In this document: positions 12,496 to 35,900 of the stretch, in pieces
How the letters are laid out: the number at the start of each line of letters is the position of its first letter
Position numbering within the stretch: position 1 is the stretch's first letter
Source: Eopsaltria australis
Taxonomy: Eukaryota > Chordata > Aves > Passeriformes > Petroicidae
Assembly: GCA_034509425.1 (NCBI GenBank)
Contig: JAVTVJ010000049.1
Location: 558,001-622,000, forward strand
Direction: 5' to 3'
DNA: 64,000 bases
Translations under genes and position numbers: made by a program
Notes under the pieces: generated by a model
What the model was told of the DNA's origin: nothing
Seen by the model: only the letters and a program-made list of their open reading frames with translations
Databases searched by the model: none

Positions 12496-14789
12496 GAACG
12501 CTAAATGGGACTGTACTCAATGACACATGGGACTGGGTAATTTACCTGCCGGGGTTGCTATGTTTTGCCTTTTATTAACATGGTCTGGAATGTAAAAGAG
12601 ATTATTTTTATTACAGGATCAAATGTACACATTTATATACATTCCAATTACATATTATGCTAATAGTAACACAAGTGTACTTGTGTATTGCCTCACCTTG
12701 CAAATTTCTTTCATATTTTTTCCTTTTATCCAATTATCTTTGCTAAAATTCTGTGCTGTTCATGACTAAATAGGTTCTCTTGAAGTAGGTAAGGAGCCCC
12801 TTCCTGGTCTGGAGGGCAATCATTGTATCTGACTAGGTTCCCACCAGGAACAGAATGCAGTTCATCCGCACTTTGAATAGCTGGCTTCAGAACCAGCTCC
12901 AGATTTCATGTTCTTGTAGCTTTCAGCAAAAATGAGCTGTTACTCCTAAGAACTAACCCTGTAGGCAAGAATGAATATCCATGCAGGGTCAATCATTCCA
13001 GCGTGGCCTTATGCAAAAAGAGAGAGTCTGCTTTTTTGTTAATGTGTAAAATTATCTTGTTTGAAATTTATTTCAAGAAAAGAACTGAACATCTAATAAA
13101 AGTGAATAAAAATACTAGAAAATTCAAACCTAGGATGTACTTGATTTATACTTTAGGAAAAAATAAGAAAAAAGCCCCCTCACATTCTCTTTCTGTTCTG
13201 TTTATTTCCAAGCGCTGCAGATCCATTGACTCCTATTAATGGAAAGCACTGGAATTCACAGAACCCAGACAACACTTCTTGCCTGAGTTACTTGAGTTCA
13301 TAAAACAAATTATGTCAATCTTTTATACTGTTATGTGCATAGAATTAAGAAGTACAAACTGTAAGCTACTTGCTTTCCATTCAGCAAATGATTCAACTTC
13401 TTTTTTTTTTAAAGTGTGTTTCTGCCTAACAAACAGTTGTTATGCTTTTTGCAATACTTTAGTGTAACAAGGCTTATGTTGTCCCCTTGTGTTTTACATA
13501 AGAAACTGGTTTTGAAAATTTCTTTGTTTTATTGTTGTTTTATATTAATTCTTAAGCAAACGCTAAGAGGCAAAGACCAACCACCTTATGTTTGTTCATC
13601 CTTCCCAAATGGCTTGGACAAACAGGTTCCAGGTTGTAAATTGGTCACAGGCAGCTTGCTCTGTCCACTCACTCCTATCACATGTATCTGATTATTTAAA
13701 CCACACATTCTCCAATATTTAATGCAATAAAGATTAGGAAAACCAACTGTTGACAGAGGTGGTCACCACTTTTTGCATTCATACATAATGCAAGTTTTGT
13801 ACTCAAATTGTTACTTGAAGTCAGTCTTAAATGCTATTCCATTCTTATGCTAAAAAATAATGCTGCAGCCAGCGTAACTACATAGCTATTTCCTGAGACA
13901 AATAGATAACATGTTTCTGATAAAGTTAATTCTTTATAGCCTAGTTGCAGAAAAATGTCTTCTGAGAATTCTTATGGGTTGCTAAGATAAAATACATGCG
14001 TACAAGTAAGTGTTTGGTGTATATTTAGCTTTCACTGGACAATTTTGTATTTTTTAAGAATATGTTAAAATGTTTCTTTTCAATGCCTGTAACATTGCAT
14101 GACCCTCTATAACTTCTTTCTTGACTTCAATGCTTCTGATGTTTTGCTTAGCTCTCTCTTTTAATAGAAGCATCTCAAATATTACCTACTTTTAAGACAG
14201 AAGTGATGCATTTGCTAATATAGCAGACTACAAATGCTTTTACACAATTCATACAAAAATATTAGCAAAAAAGGGGAAAACAGAGGAAAAAACAATGGAG
14301 AGATCACCATCTGGATTGTTATTATGTATTGCCATTGCCATTTCATGGAATACTGGTAACTAATTGTATATGCAAGCATCTGTCTTGCCCCTTCCTTCGA
14401 GCATGTACTGCCAGTGGATTCAGCAATGGAGGGCAAAAGGGTCTGCAGCAGGAGGTGCTCAAGGAGATTTTCAGGACTCATTGAGTCTCTTGCTACATTG
14501 AGGTGGAATTGGCTATGACTGGAGAAATGATGAGCTCTCATAATTGTTTTCTAATGCTGAAAGATACTAGAATTTCCTTATTTTTTGTTTTCTTATGTCT
14601 GTGTTATCTTACCATAATTTAAAGTAGTCACTCTTTTTCCTGCTCTCTGGTATATTGGAAGTTGCTTGTTGCTCTTCCTTTTGAAAGGAAGGTATCACTC
14701 ACTTTTCCACCCACAATCTTCTCTTTTCCACTCACAATCCAGGTCAACTCTTTCCATCTTTCTTAAGGGCCCATATTTTCTACATCAAG

Positions 14790-15215
14790 CATTTGTTGTT
14801 CTTGCCATCCTCTTCTGAGTCCTTTCCAGATTGTCTTCATCTGGATTGAAGACTGGTGCCCAGGACATAATATAACAGATACATTCTTTCTGATCCTGGA
14901 TAGAAATGAGGGATTCCATGCCATGGAGAAAGTTGCTATTTAAAAATTCCAGTATAAGATTTGCTTCAAAGAATTTTTTGTTTCCTAGTTTGGTTATCAC
15001 AGCTTAAGTTGAAAAGTACTGCTTTTTGCATCACAGAAGTTGTGCATTATTAATTTCAGTGCATTAAGGTAATTTTGAATTCTAGCTCCTGTCTGCCAGC
15101 ATGCTGTCAAACCTTCCAGGCTGTTCCCATTTGTCAGTTTAAGAGGTGCACAACCTATTCCATCATCCCAGATATTAATGACAGTGCTGAACAGGATGAG
15201 ATGAGCAAATTTTTA
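14790..15215 (-). mobile_element. Ancient CR1/L3-type LINE remnant
   Basis: The plus strand around 14797-14875 (TCCTCTTCTGAGTCCTTTCC, later GGTGCCCAGGAC) follows the reverse complement of the CR1/L3 ORF2 region encoding the family's VQ-x-R...-W-x-P-like tail. At about 15155-15205, a CATCATCCCAGATATTAATG-type stretch followed by GCTGAACAGGATGAG resembles another internal CR1 segment. The match is heavily eroded and its limits are approximate. It could be two separate fragments. Confidence 0.4.
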
Positions 15216-17607
15216 TCAACATTTGTCCTAAACCTTTGCACTTGCCAGACAGCTGCACTGTGGAGTAAACAGCAGCACGAACTGAGCCACGTGGAGACAT
15301 GGGAGTAGCTTCTGCTTCCAGGTTTGTGCTTCACTGGACCTGACAGGTAACCAGGATTGGGGTGTTCAGGAGGGGAAGAACAACAGCCCTCCTGTACTAA
15401 AGAATTGCACCCTGCAAAGTGGGGCTGCAAGGCATTAAGAGAGGGGAGGTTTGCCCCGGGACAACTCTGTGGAATGTGTTCAAGGTATGTTATTTCTCCT
15501 AAGTCTACAGTTCTGGCTGGCATTGATACATTAACATTGATGAAAGGGAGGGTGTTTGGGCAAGAGAAGTGAAAGAACATTTTCTCCATATTTGGGGAAT
15601 AATTACCAGTCAGAAAATACCTGTGTGTGAAGGAAATACTGCTGCATTCTGCTGAACCACAAATGAGCAGGGGGAAGGTTGTGCTGGGATGTGTGAAACA
15701 TAAATGGAAGTTAAAAGTATGCTGGGAAGTGATGACACAATTCTTTGTGTTTAAGAATTTGAACAAATGCAATATTTAAAAAGAAAAAAAAAGTCTTTCC
15801 AGCACTATCTTGTCTCTTTGTTTGTAGTTTGCAAGACCTTGGACTCTGTTCCTCCCCCACGTACAAATGTCTGATTGGATTATTAATATTGCATCAACTT
15901 TAAACTTGTTTGTTTTAGCCTGGAGTCACCAAATCTTAGTTTTCTTAAAACCAGCTGTTAATTTCAGGTGCTAGTTAGATAGCAAGTCCAGTTTAGAAAA
16001 TCAAAAACCACTCATTTCAGCAGAGGACACATTTTGGTTCCTAGTTTGTCTTCTGCTCTTCACCTTCCTTTTCTGTGTCTTTATCACCTATCTCTTGTTA
16101 TGTTATTAAATTGAGCGAGGAAGTAATTTTTTTTCAGTGCTGGCAGATTAGCCAGGACAGTGAGGTTCTGGCTTAGGACACTGGGGGCTTCACCTCTGCA
16201 ATTTGAGTTGCACCTTGTCAACCAGAACAATAGCTGCTGTACTTCATTTCACTATTATAGTTGTGTGTTTGTTGTCTAAATTATTTCACCACTGTAATTT
16301 TATGAAATTAACGATGCAACATCTATACATAGGAAAGGTATTTTCCTTTTGAGTACTTCATCTCACAGAGGTCACAGCAGATTCTGCACAAGTGCAGAGC
16401 AGGAAGACTGGGACTAAAAAGTTATCATACACTTATTTCTCGTTAGCCATGACTTAGTACCAAACAGAAATTAAAATTACTCGATTACTTGGCCGGAAGT
16501 TGGAAACTTGCACAGGGAATACTCCTTCGCATGATATGTACTTCAGTTATGGAACTCATTGCTGCAGGCTGTGAATTCACAGAATCCACAAAACAGTTAT
16601 TAAATGCAAGGACATAGAAATCTTAGGAAGTCCTGGGCTATCAAAATTGGAAAGGTAGATGAATATTCTGGGGAAATTATCGCACAGTAATCTTGCTTTA
16701 TAGCTTGTTGGGGGGTTTGTTTGTTTGTTTTGGGCTATTTTTGTTGATGGTATTTTGTTTTGTTTTTTATGTTTGTTTCTTTTGTTCTAATAGCTCTTCC
16801 CAAGACATCTGTTACTTTCTATTTGAAACTTTCCAGCATGACATGACCTACTTGGAACTGGGACTCACTGCAGCCACTGTTACATAGGTAGAAGCCATGT
16901 GTGGTGGGTAGCTCCTAGCCTGCAATTGTTGGACAAGAGTGTTGGGAAGCTTCAGGCGTCATTTGTTTGTAGTCAGAAATTCTCTGAGCTCTTTCTTCAA
17001 GTTAGCAAACACTAGACAAACAAATTGATCTGTGATGATTTTGTAATCAGAATGAGAGTTTGCGCAGTAGAATGGGTGACACTGTCCAAACCAAAATGTG
17101 TGTGCATTTTTTCTTCTCCATAAGTGACTTGATGTAGGAAAACTTGAGATTTCGCTTGGGTGAACAGGTCACTTCCAATTCACACTTTTGTTGGACTCAT
17201 GACAGTACAAAGGAGGTCAGTCTTACCTGTCCTCACCAGACTGTAATGTTTCAGGCAGAGAGACCCACAGTGAAAACACACAAACTCTTGGCTCTGGCTG
17301 TATCCATAAATCATGCTGCAGGCCACCTCTGCCTACACCCAACTTCCCCTCAGGCAGCCTGGAGAGAGGCTCTCTTTTTTGCCCATATGAATCACTCCTC
17401 TCAGTCCAAGTAAGTTCAGTTTGTCTCTGCTCTGCAAGCCTATCACAGCCAGTCCAGCCACCCTACATCCACCTGGGGAGGTGAACGGAAAGGGGACGAG
17501 GCTGAATTAAGAAGAGTGCCTAACAATTCCCATGCTTGGTCATGAAGGCTGTGACAGTTCATTTGAAGGACACAGAGAGCTGTTCTGGGAAGCTGTGGGG
17601 TTTCTGT

Positions 17608-17637
17608 TTCTTCTTCTTCTTCTTTTTTTTTTTTTTC
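17608..17637. repeat. Pyrimidine simple repeat (TTC)n/(T)n
   Basis: A run of TTC units passes into an uninterrupted T tract of about 15 bases. It lies in the ASIC5-TDO2 intergenic space. Confidence 0.9.
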
Positions 17638-20265
17638 CTGCTGTATGTGACTGTTTGTCTTGTGTTCAGCCCAGTCACAAAATAGAACACTCTCACTGTC
17701 TGCTGAAGGTTAGAGTTCTCTGTGATGAAAAGAAGGCTTTTTATCTGACTTTCATGTGTTAAAAGTAAATAAATAACTAAATAAAAGTTCAAGGGCACGC
17801 ACACACTCTTGGTCTTCATAGCCTTGGCTCAATCATCTGCAGCATGAACAGCACGTTATGTGTGTGGTTACATCTGCTTCTTTCTGGTTCTGAGTGTTCA
17901 ACATGAAAAAGGGAAATGAAGGAATTTTGAGAAAAAAGCAATACCATCATTTAAAATTAAGTTTATGTTTTTCTTTCAGATATATTCACACTGAAGAGCT
18001 TTTTTCATCAAGACTTGTATATGATTATGCTAGTAGAGAGAGATGACAAAGTGGCTATAAAATCCCTGTTAGGACATTTAAGGCCCCTCAGAAATCAGGT
18101 CCTGACAGTAAGCCCCAAATCTGAGCAGCATGGCAGAAGCACATTTATTTCTAAGGGTGTCTGCAGCCATGCCAGAGTTCAAGGCTTTGAGCTGATCCAA
18201 ACCTCAGGGCTCTTGTAACCTGTGCCATCATCTGTGCCAACAGACAGTTTCATAATCAGGTCATACAGGTCACTCAAAAAATTATTTTACTACCAAGTTC
18301 ATTGCACACTGAAGCCTTAATGAGATCAGATTAAGGCAGCCAGTAAGAGGAATGAATGATCTGTATTGTCTATGGTTTTATTTCATGGGTTTTCAAGTTC
18401 TCATCAAGACATCTTTTACCACTTATCCTGGAGAGTTTGGAATCTGTTGTAGTTGCAATGGTTAGAGCTGAATTCAGCTAGTGTGAGATTTTCTTAAATG
18501 AATGGATGCAAATATTATCCATAATATTATCCAGTTCTTCAGGAATTGGTCAGTTTACAGCTTTGGGACCAATCAGCTATGAGATCCATAAACAAGGAGT
18601 TTGAAATGTTGGAAACACTGGGAAAGACTTTCTAAACTGCTCTTATCTGGCTGATTTATTTGATTGACTGAAGCTTGTCTGTTGCTGAATTGGAAGGGGA
18701 GTTTGTATAGTTCTTGGTTAGACAGTGTCCCCAGCAAGATTTCAAGTGAGTTTGCTAAATCTGACTGAATTAATGGTACTATTACTTCCCAATTAGGGAG
18801 TTAATGTTTTGTTAAGCACAGAGTGTAAAAGGGCTCTGATACTTCAAAGTCCTTTGCCTAGTGGGTAGGCAATGTAAAGGTTGCCAGTCAGAGATCATTT
18901 CACTGGAAGTTTATTGTTCTCTGTGGTCTACAGCAGAAAATACAACTGCACACAAAACCACACATCAACATATTTTGTGAGGTTAAACATTCAGTATTTC
19001 CCAACTGTCCTTATTTTTACTAGTTTTCCATTCTTTCTTTCTTTGTGACATGAGAAAAGATGACAGAAAGCTTGAGTTTGTTATGTAGGCTCAGTCTGGA
19101 TATTTCAGGTGAAGATATACAGGAATGACAGGATAAACCTTCCTTTTCCATGCCTTTGAGATCTATGGATCTCAAGGTTACAAGATTTGTACATTTGTAA
19201 ATCAAGCTGTTTGAGGTCAAATATGTGAAAAGCAGTTTTCAACATTTAATTTCTGATGTCTTCACTTTCATCTCTAGTTGTCTGCATCGCTGAGCACATG
19301 TATAGGTCTGTGTGAGGAGAGGATTATTTCCTTCTGTCAGGTTTTACATCATGAAGGAAGAACTCCTTGACTTTGCTTGGTGGGTTTCTTCAGTGAAGTC
19401 CTACATTTCTTGTGGCTCAACTTAATTTTAAGCTGATATGTGTAAAGCCTGGCAAATGACACCTGTCTGAACAGGATATCTGTCCCATCACCCACATCCT
19501 ACAGCTGCATTTTTTTATGAGCAAACTACTCTTAAGTGACTGGAACAGCTGAAACCACCACAGAGACACCACTAAGCAGAGTAAGTGTTGCAGACAGCAA
19601 ATGATCCAGGGTCACAGAGGTCCTGCAGTTTTGTTTGCAGTGAAACTGAGCATTAACTTTTTTTTCAGAAAGGGCTGGCAGGCAGAAAAGAAGTGTATGC
19701 TAGTTACATGTTACCTCATTGTGTGTTAAGCTGATGACCAGATAGAATTGAGTAACATTTGTCAATAAATGAGAGTGAAACTTTAGTGCAAGGAGATAAA
19801 ATTAAGAAATTATTATGAATTCAATACTCAGAAAACAAGCACGAGAGGTACATGATGCTTTTATTCCTTTACTTAATCTGTGTACATTTTTTGAAATTAT
19901 TTATGTGACTTGAAGTCTTTTTGAATAAGCACCATTTAGTCTGCCACAGAAATATGTTTTTCCACTTTTCCCTTTTTAATTTGATTTTTTAGACTTAATA
20001 GTATTGTGATACAAAAGGCTGCAGGTTAAAAACCTACTTTAACAATTCCTGAATTTATCAGATATTGCCTTTTTATCACACACAGACCTCTCACTGACTT
20101 ACACCTTACACACTACACCTCACACCTGCATCCAAAGAAGCAACTGGAGGAAACCTTGCAGTAAAAAGCACAAAAAGCTTGTGCCATAGGACAAAACAAG
20201 CATGTCATTCATTCATTTTTTAACTGGTAGAGAAAAACACAATCCTAGAGAGCCAACACCACATG

Positions 20266-20383
20266 AACTTCCTGACCTTTGTTCTGCGATAGTTTCTGCA
20301 ATTATTGAATAGTGGGGATGGGCTGAGGGCTAAGGAGGGGGATTTGGGGGTTGGCCTTGGCAGTGAGATAAGGTTACATATAA
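20266..20383 (+). promoter_or_regulatory. TDO2 proximal promoter with TATA box
   Basis: CATATAAG at 20377-20384 gives a TATAA core 80-84 bp before the start codon and predicts transcription start near 20408. Upstream at 20273-20285, TGACCTTTGTTCT combines a nuclear-receptor half-site (TGACCT, as in HNF4/DR1 elements) with TGTTCT, a glucocorticoid-receptor half-site. Mammalian TDO2 is a classic glucocorticoid-induced liver gene, so this arrangement fits, but binding is inferred. Confidence 0.6.
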
Positions 20384-20462
20384 GGGAGCTGCAGCAGGTT
20401 TGGGAGCACTTAACAGGATATTTTCCCCAGCGTGCAGCTCCGTGCGTTTGGATCCTGAAATC

Positions 20463-31001
<10,539 letters not shown>

Positions 31002-31631
31002 CCTTCCTTTCTAGGCTGGTTGCTGTAAAGAACTTCCTGACTTTCACCCTGAGTGGTGCTCCCAGCCATTCCCACAAAGAGTGTGGGCGTGTAAATATGT
31101 ATTTATGTATGACAGCTTTGTGAATAGTACAACTGGCTTGTGGAAGAAATTAATTGCTTGTAGAAAAAAAATCTGTATTGAATTCACCTACGTTGAGAGT
31201 AAAATGATACCCCAATTCAACCCAATGACCAATTTAACTCTTAGTTGGCTTCTTAAAGCCTACACCTAGAGAAAGGGGGAAAATTATAAGCTGTTATTAT
31301 GATCATGACTTATTTGTACATATTTTTGTATTTGCTTGTTTGCCTGATGGCTGTTACTAATTTATGTCTAGTTGAGGATGTAATTAGTTTCATCACCTTC
31401 AGAAGAATATTAGTTTCTGAACTCTAGTGCAATTTCAAAAGGAATTTTGGGTTAAAAGTTTCAAAAGCTAGATTCAAAAGAAGTAAGTCCTGAATCTATG
31501 CAAACCAAAGTATCCTGAATTTATAATACATCAAGAATCATGTTGCTATCGCTGGGTTACATGTGAATGTAAATCCCTTACTTAGAAATACTGTTATAAA
31601 TAGCAGATATAAGTACTTACTTTGCATTTCA

Positions 31632-31637
31632 AATAAA
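31632..31637 (+). terminator. TDO2 poly(A) signal
   Basis: The canonical AATAAA lies 631 bp after the stop codon, followed within 30 bp by T-rich sequence (CTCATCTTTTGTTAAG). It predicts cleavage near 31655 and a 3' UTR of about 650 nt. Confidence 0.75.
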
Positions 31638-31725
31638 GCAGTATTAAAGCTCATCTTTTGTTAAGTCTTCTTCTAAAGCAAACTATAAAGTTCAAACAAG
31701 AGTATGATTGGCATTTAAAGTGGTT

Positions 31726-31731
31726 TTTATT
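31726..31731 (-). terminator. CTSO poly(A) signal
   Basis: Minus-strand AATAAA (plus TTTATT) lies about 1.2 kb after the CTSO stop codon. It predicts cleavage near 31710, only about 55 bp from the predicted TDO2 end on the opposite strand. An earlier non-canonical site cannot be excluded. Confidence 0.55.
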
Positions 31732-32945
31732 CAAACTGGTATTTAATAAAAGGCAACTTTGGCTACAGAATATCGATAAATCAGTGTCATCTTCTCATTA
31801 AATGGACTTCTGTCTTTTAAAGTGCTTCCTTTGAAAAGACACAAACACTGTAGGTTGGAATTTCTGGTAAGTTCTCTCTACCACAGCACTTCAGGTACTT
31901 ATACCTGGCAGTAGCACCTCAAAAACACTGGAGGCACATCTGTGTTTCATACAGCTATGATTTCATTACTATTATCTGTGCCCATTAGGGACTTTGTTTT
32001 CCAGTTATGGAAGCTATCTTTTGTTTGTAAGCCACTCAGGGAAGGCCAGACTACACAACACTCAGAGTACAGAAGACTTCAGATTTTGTTCAACTGAAGT
32101 TTTCAGCCAAATGAATTCACTAAGTAGCAAAACCTGAAGTAATGAAACATCACACTTGGTCTTCCTTTCACTTAAAATACTAACAATTAGAAGGACTAAA
32201 ACATCAACAGTTAACAACAGACAATTATAAATACTCATTGTATTTGTCATAAAAATGCTATTAAAAACTAATCTAAAAATATGGTACAGTAATTGAGTGC
32301 AAAAATTACAGAACTGCTTCAATACTTTTCATAGTAGGCATTCTTAAAAAGGTAAAGCATTCCAGGTGAAAAATTCAGAGAATTTTAGAATTGCATGTTT
32401 GGTTGTGAGTTCTAGTTACATTTGCCCACAGCAGCAGTTTTATAGCTCAGAAAAGCTGGAACTTTTTATAGCAGCAAGTCCCACCTCTGAATTCAACTAA
32501 TGAGGGAAATTTAACATTCACTCTACTTGATGTATTCTGTAACTGCTGACTTTCTAAACTGTTGCTCATTATTCTTCTTATATTCAATAATTTCAAATAT
32601 ACTCTTGTACTATTGATTTTTTGATCCAAATTCCTTCTCATTTGTCATCACTTTTTAAAGATGTTTTCTATGGAGTAGTATTCAACACCTGGATAAAGCT
32701 CACATTTGAGGCTTCAGTCCATCTTTGTAACTTCTTTTTGTGCATTCTGCAGTTGATTCTAAGTCTTCTTACTGCATGAGCAATTTAGTACAACACAAAT
32801 TCCAAATAAAAATATTTTTAAAAACTTCAGCCAGGAGTTGCAGGAAAAGTCCCCTTTACAGCCATTTCTTATATTAGAAAATGTTTTGAATTACATCTCA
32901 ATGATCCTTGTGGTCTTTGACCAGTTGTAGAGGCCCAGAGAAGTG

Positions 32946-32980
32946 TCAAACAAATACTGCTGAAACTGTATCTGCTATAC
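32946..32980 (-). CDS. CTSO: CTSO exon 8 with stop codon
   Basis: Tiny last coding exon: completes Gly313, then IADTVSAVFV and TGA (32948-32946). Human ends GIADSVSSIFV, so length and sequence agree. The acceptor is TTTTGTAG. Confidence 0.94.
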
Positions 32981-35900
32981 CTACAAAAGAAGTAAAATTT
33001 TGTTTTAATAAATACTGGAGACTTCCCAGAATTCATATTCATGTAATGCCCTCTCCCCTCCATGCCATGACAGTAGGAAACCAAGGAATCATCTGCAACT
33101 CTTTTATTTTTTTCTTGCCTAGCACTGTGCATAGTTGAAACCTAATCTCCTCCTTCCTCTGATGTTCAAAATTTTATATCCTGGTGGTATCAGAGCACCT
33201 CTAAATGGGAAGAGAACATCTCTGTGGGAAAACGAGCAATTACTGTCCTTTGCTGGAATGTTCTGGTGTGGTACACTACAGAAAACGTGAAAGATCCTGC
33301 TTTTTGAAAGAACAGACTTTGAAAATAACACATCTGTTCTCCCTGCCATCTCTATAATTTACTTGCTTTATAACTACTTCTAAATTTCTCTTTCCAAATT
33401 GTTTATACAACAACAGTAAGAACAAAGATTCAGCAACATGAGAAAGCTGTGCTTGGATAAATTGTTCTGATCTTTACTAAGTGCAGGGAAACTGAGTATT
33501 GTCTATTCTTTATTTGCAAAAGACTTAGGTAATCTAACATCTTTTGCAATGACTGAGAGCTACCGTGAAACACACATGGAAGGGGAAGCCAATGGGTTAC
33601 TCTAACACATAAAATTACAACAGACACACAACACTTCCTATCTAGTGGCAATACCCCACCAATTTGGGTCAGCAATCTGATGATAAGAAGGAGCTTAACT
33701 TGCTTTACCCTCTATATCCAGCAGAAACTGGGTATTTAATGCTACAGAAATCCCTCAAACACAAAGAAAAAATTCATGCAAACAGCACAAGGGCAGGAGT
33801 CTGAACTAGCACTAAAAGGATACATACATCTCTGTCCTTCAAGAAAAGCCATGAACAGGTGTCAGAGACAGAAATAGTTCATGCCTCAAACATTGATATT
33901 AAGTTTTGCTCATCATAACCAAAACAGTATAAAGAAGCTACAACCAGAGAAGCTTCCCTGAAGATACCTGCCTGGGACTTTGGACTGAAACCAGGCTGCT
34001 GATTAGACAAAGGGAAGCCCATTGTTCAATCATCTCAGGCTGAGGAGAAGGTTTGCATCCACAAAAGGCCAAAGCCACCAACTGCAGCCAAGTTTGGGTG
34101 GGGGTACAGCACAGCTCACAGAAGCCAGGTTTACATGGACACCCCTCTTCCCAGCTGAGGGGGAGAGAGGACGCTTCGGGTGTGGTGTAACCTCTAGTCA
34201 GAGGCAATGAACGCCCATCCTCTGGCCCAGCTGTAGCACCCCCAACCCCACAGGCCTCATCCTCGGGACTTTCACGTGAGAGGCAGGTGAGGGGGAGTCA
34301 CAATCCATCAAAGACCTCCAAAGTGCTAGACCTTGTTCTATGGGACTGCATGTGATGCAACAGACCCAGAGTTTGCTGTAAGAGATTGATCCCCCTCCCC
34401 CAGGGGGACATGCCTGGCCACTGCTGCCCGGCTCGAGGGTTTATAAACCCATCCGATCCCAGGCTTTTTGGGGGGAACTTTCACCACCAAGAAGACCAGC
34501 CGGAGAGGATCAACGGGCTATCGTTGGGATCCACGGACTGGTGATATTTTTGTTATTCTGTCCCTATTTCTCTTTGTCCCCCCCACCTATTTCCTTCTTT
34601 CTCTCTCTCTCTCTCTCTTTCATGTTTACTGTAAAATAAAACCTTTGCTATTGTCATTGGCATATGGTCTCGTTTGCACCTTAGTTCAGGTAGGGGTATT
34701 TCCAAGAACTTTAATAACTACACCCTAACATTTTATCAACTGGATCCTAACAGCAGGGTACACAATTCCCAGGTAGATTTGCCTTTCATATTTGTTTGCT
34801 AAGCTGAGCCCAGAGATAATGGCACCCACCAGGCAAGAACAGCAGCTGTTTTACCTACAGGGAGTACAGTGATGGCACCCACCTAGACCCATCACAATGC
34901 CATCACCTCTACACGGTAAGGGGCAACACTACTTTGATTATTTGTTATGTCTCATACAGCTCTGCCTTTAAATGGTGCTTTTCAATCATTCAACTACATG
35001 GAAACTAGCAAACAGTTTATTTATTTTTCCATCTGGACTCACTTAACCTCTTTTAAAGCATAGCAATGATTTGTACTGCCTCTCTGAGGATCCCATTGTA
35101 TCTTTATTATATTATTATATATTTTATTATGATTATGTTATATTACTTTGTTATATCCATTAAGAAATATATCCCAGCCCATGGCCTTTACCACGTTACT
35201 TACTTTTTGTCAAGACTTACCACAGACATTGCCCCCCATCTTAACACGAACGTAGCCATCTATTCCCCATGTGGGCCCCCAGGAGTTCTGTACAATCCAG
35301 TAAGGAATGCTACCTGCAAGAGACATTTCATCAACAACACACAACATGAGATTTGAGAAGCTTTAGTGTCCTAACACCCCACAGAGTTTATCAGCATTTT
35401 AATATCTCATAGTTTCCAATGGATTAATTGTATAGGCCAGTGAAACCTACTGTTGTTCACATAGAGAACAGAGCTAATAATCTCGTATGGGAAGATGGGA
35501 TATGGGCTCTTCTAGCATACAGACACACACAGCCATGGTCTTGACTTTACAAGGACAAAGTCCCACAGAACTGAAGGAGCAATGAAGAAAAGTTTTTCTC
35601 CAGGGATCAGGTTACATGTCTAGAACTGATGGGACATCAAAGCAAACAGCTTCCAACAGAAAACTGAGTTTTCTGTTGTTGTTGCTCTGTTGTCCCACAA
35701 AAGGCAAGGTGCAAGTAAAAGAAAAAATACAAAATCCACTGTGTTGAAGTTCAGCTGGCAGAAACGCACCTGTTCTGTCAAAACCAGTGATAAGAACAGC
35801 ATGATTTGCTCTTCCACTGGAGCAGTGATATTGTATGATTCCACCAAGATAATCCTGCCAGCTAACGGCATCGACTGTCACTGCCAAAGGGCCCCAGCTG

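Larger units (their letters stand above)
12500..20378. other. Intergenic region between the divergent ASIC5 and TDO2 promoters
   Basis: About 7.9 kb without a recognisable exon. Open frames here are short, unspliceable and lack family motifs. It holds an eroded CR1/L3-like fragment (14790-15215), a TTC/T-rich simple repeat (17608-17637) and otherwise unique AT-rich DNA. Distal enhancers for TDO2 or ASIC5 could sit here, but I see none I can name. Confidence 0.7.

Noticed and set aside
15155..15772. 205-residue open frame, minus strand
   Set aside because: No recognisable domain or splice structure, partly overlaps an eroded CR1-like segment, and a frame of this length is expected occasionally by chance in 64 kb.
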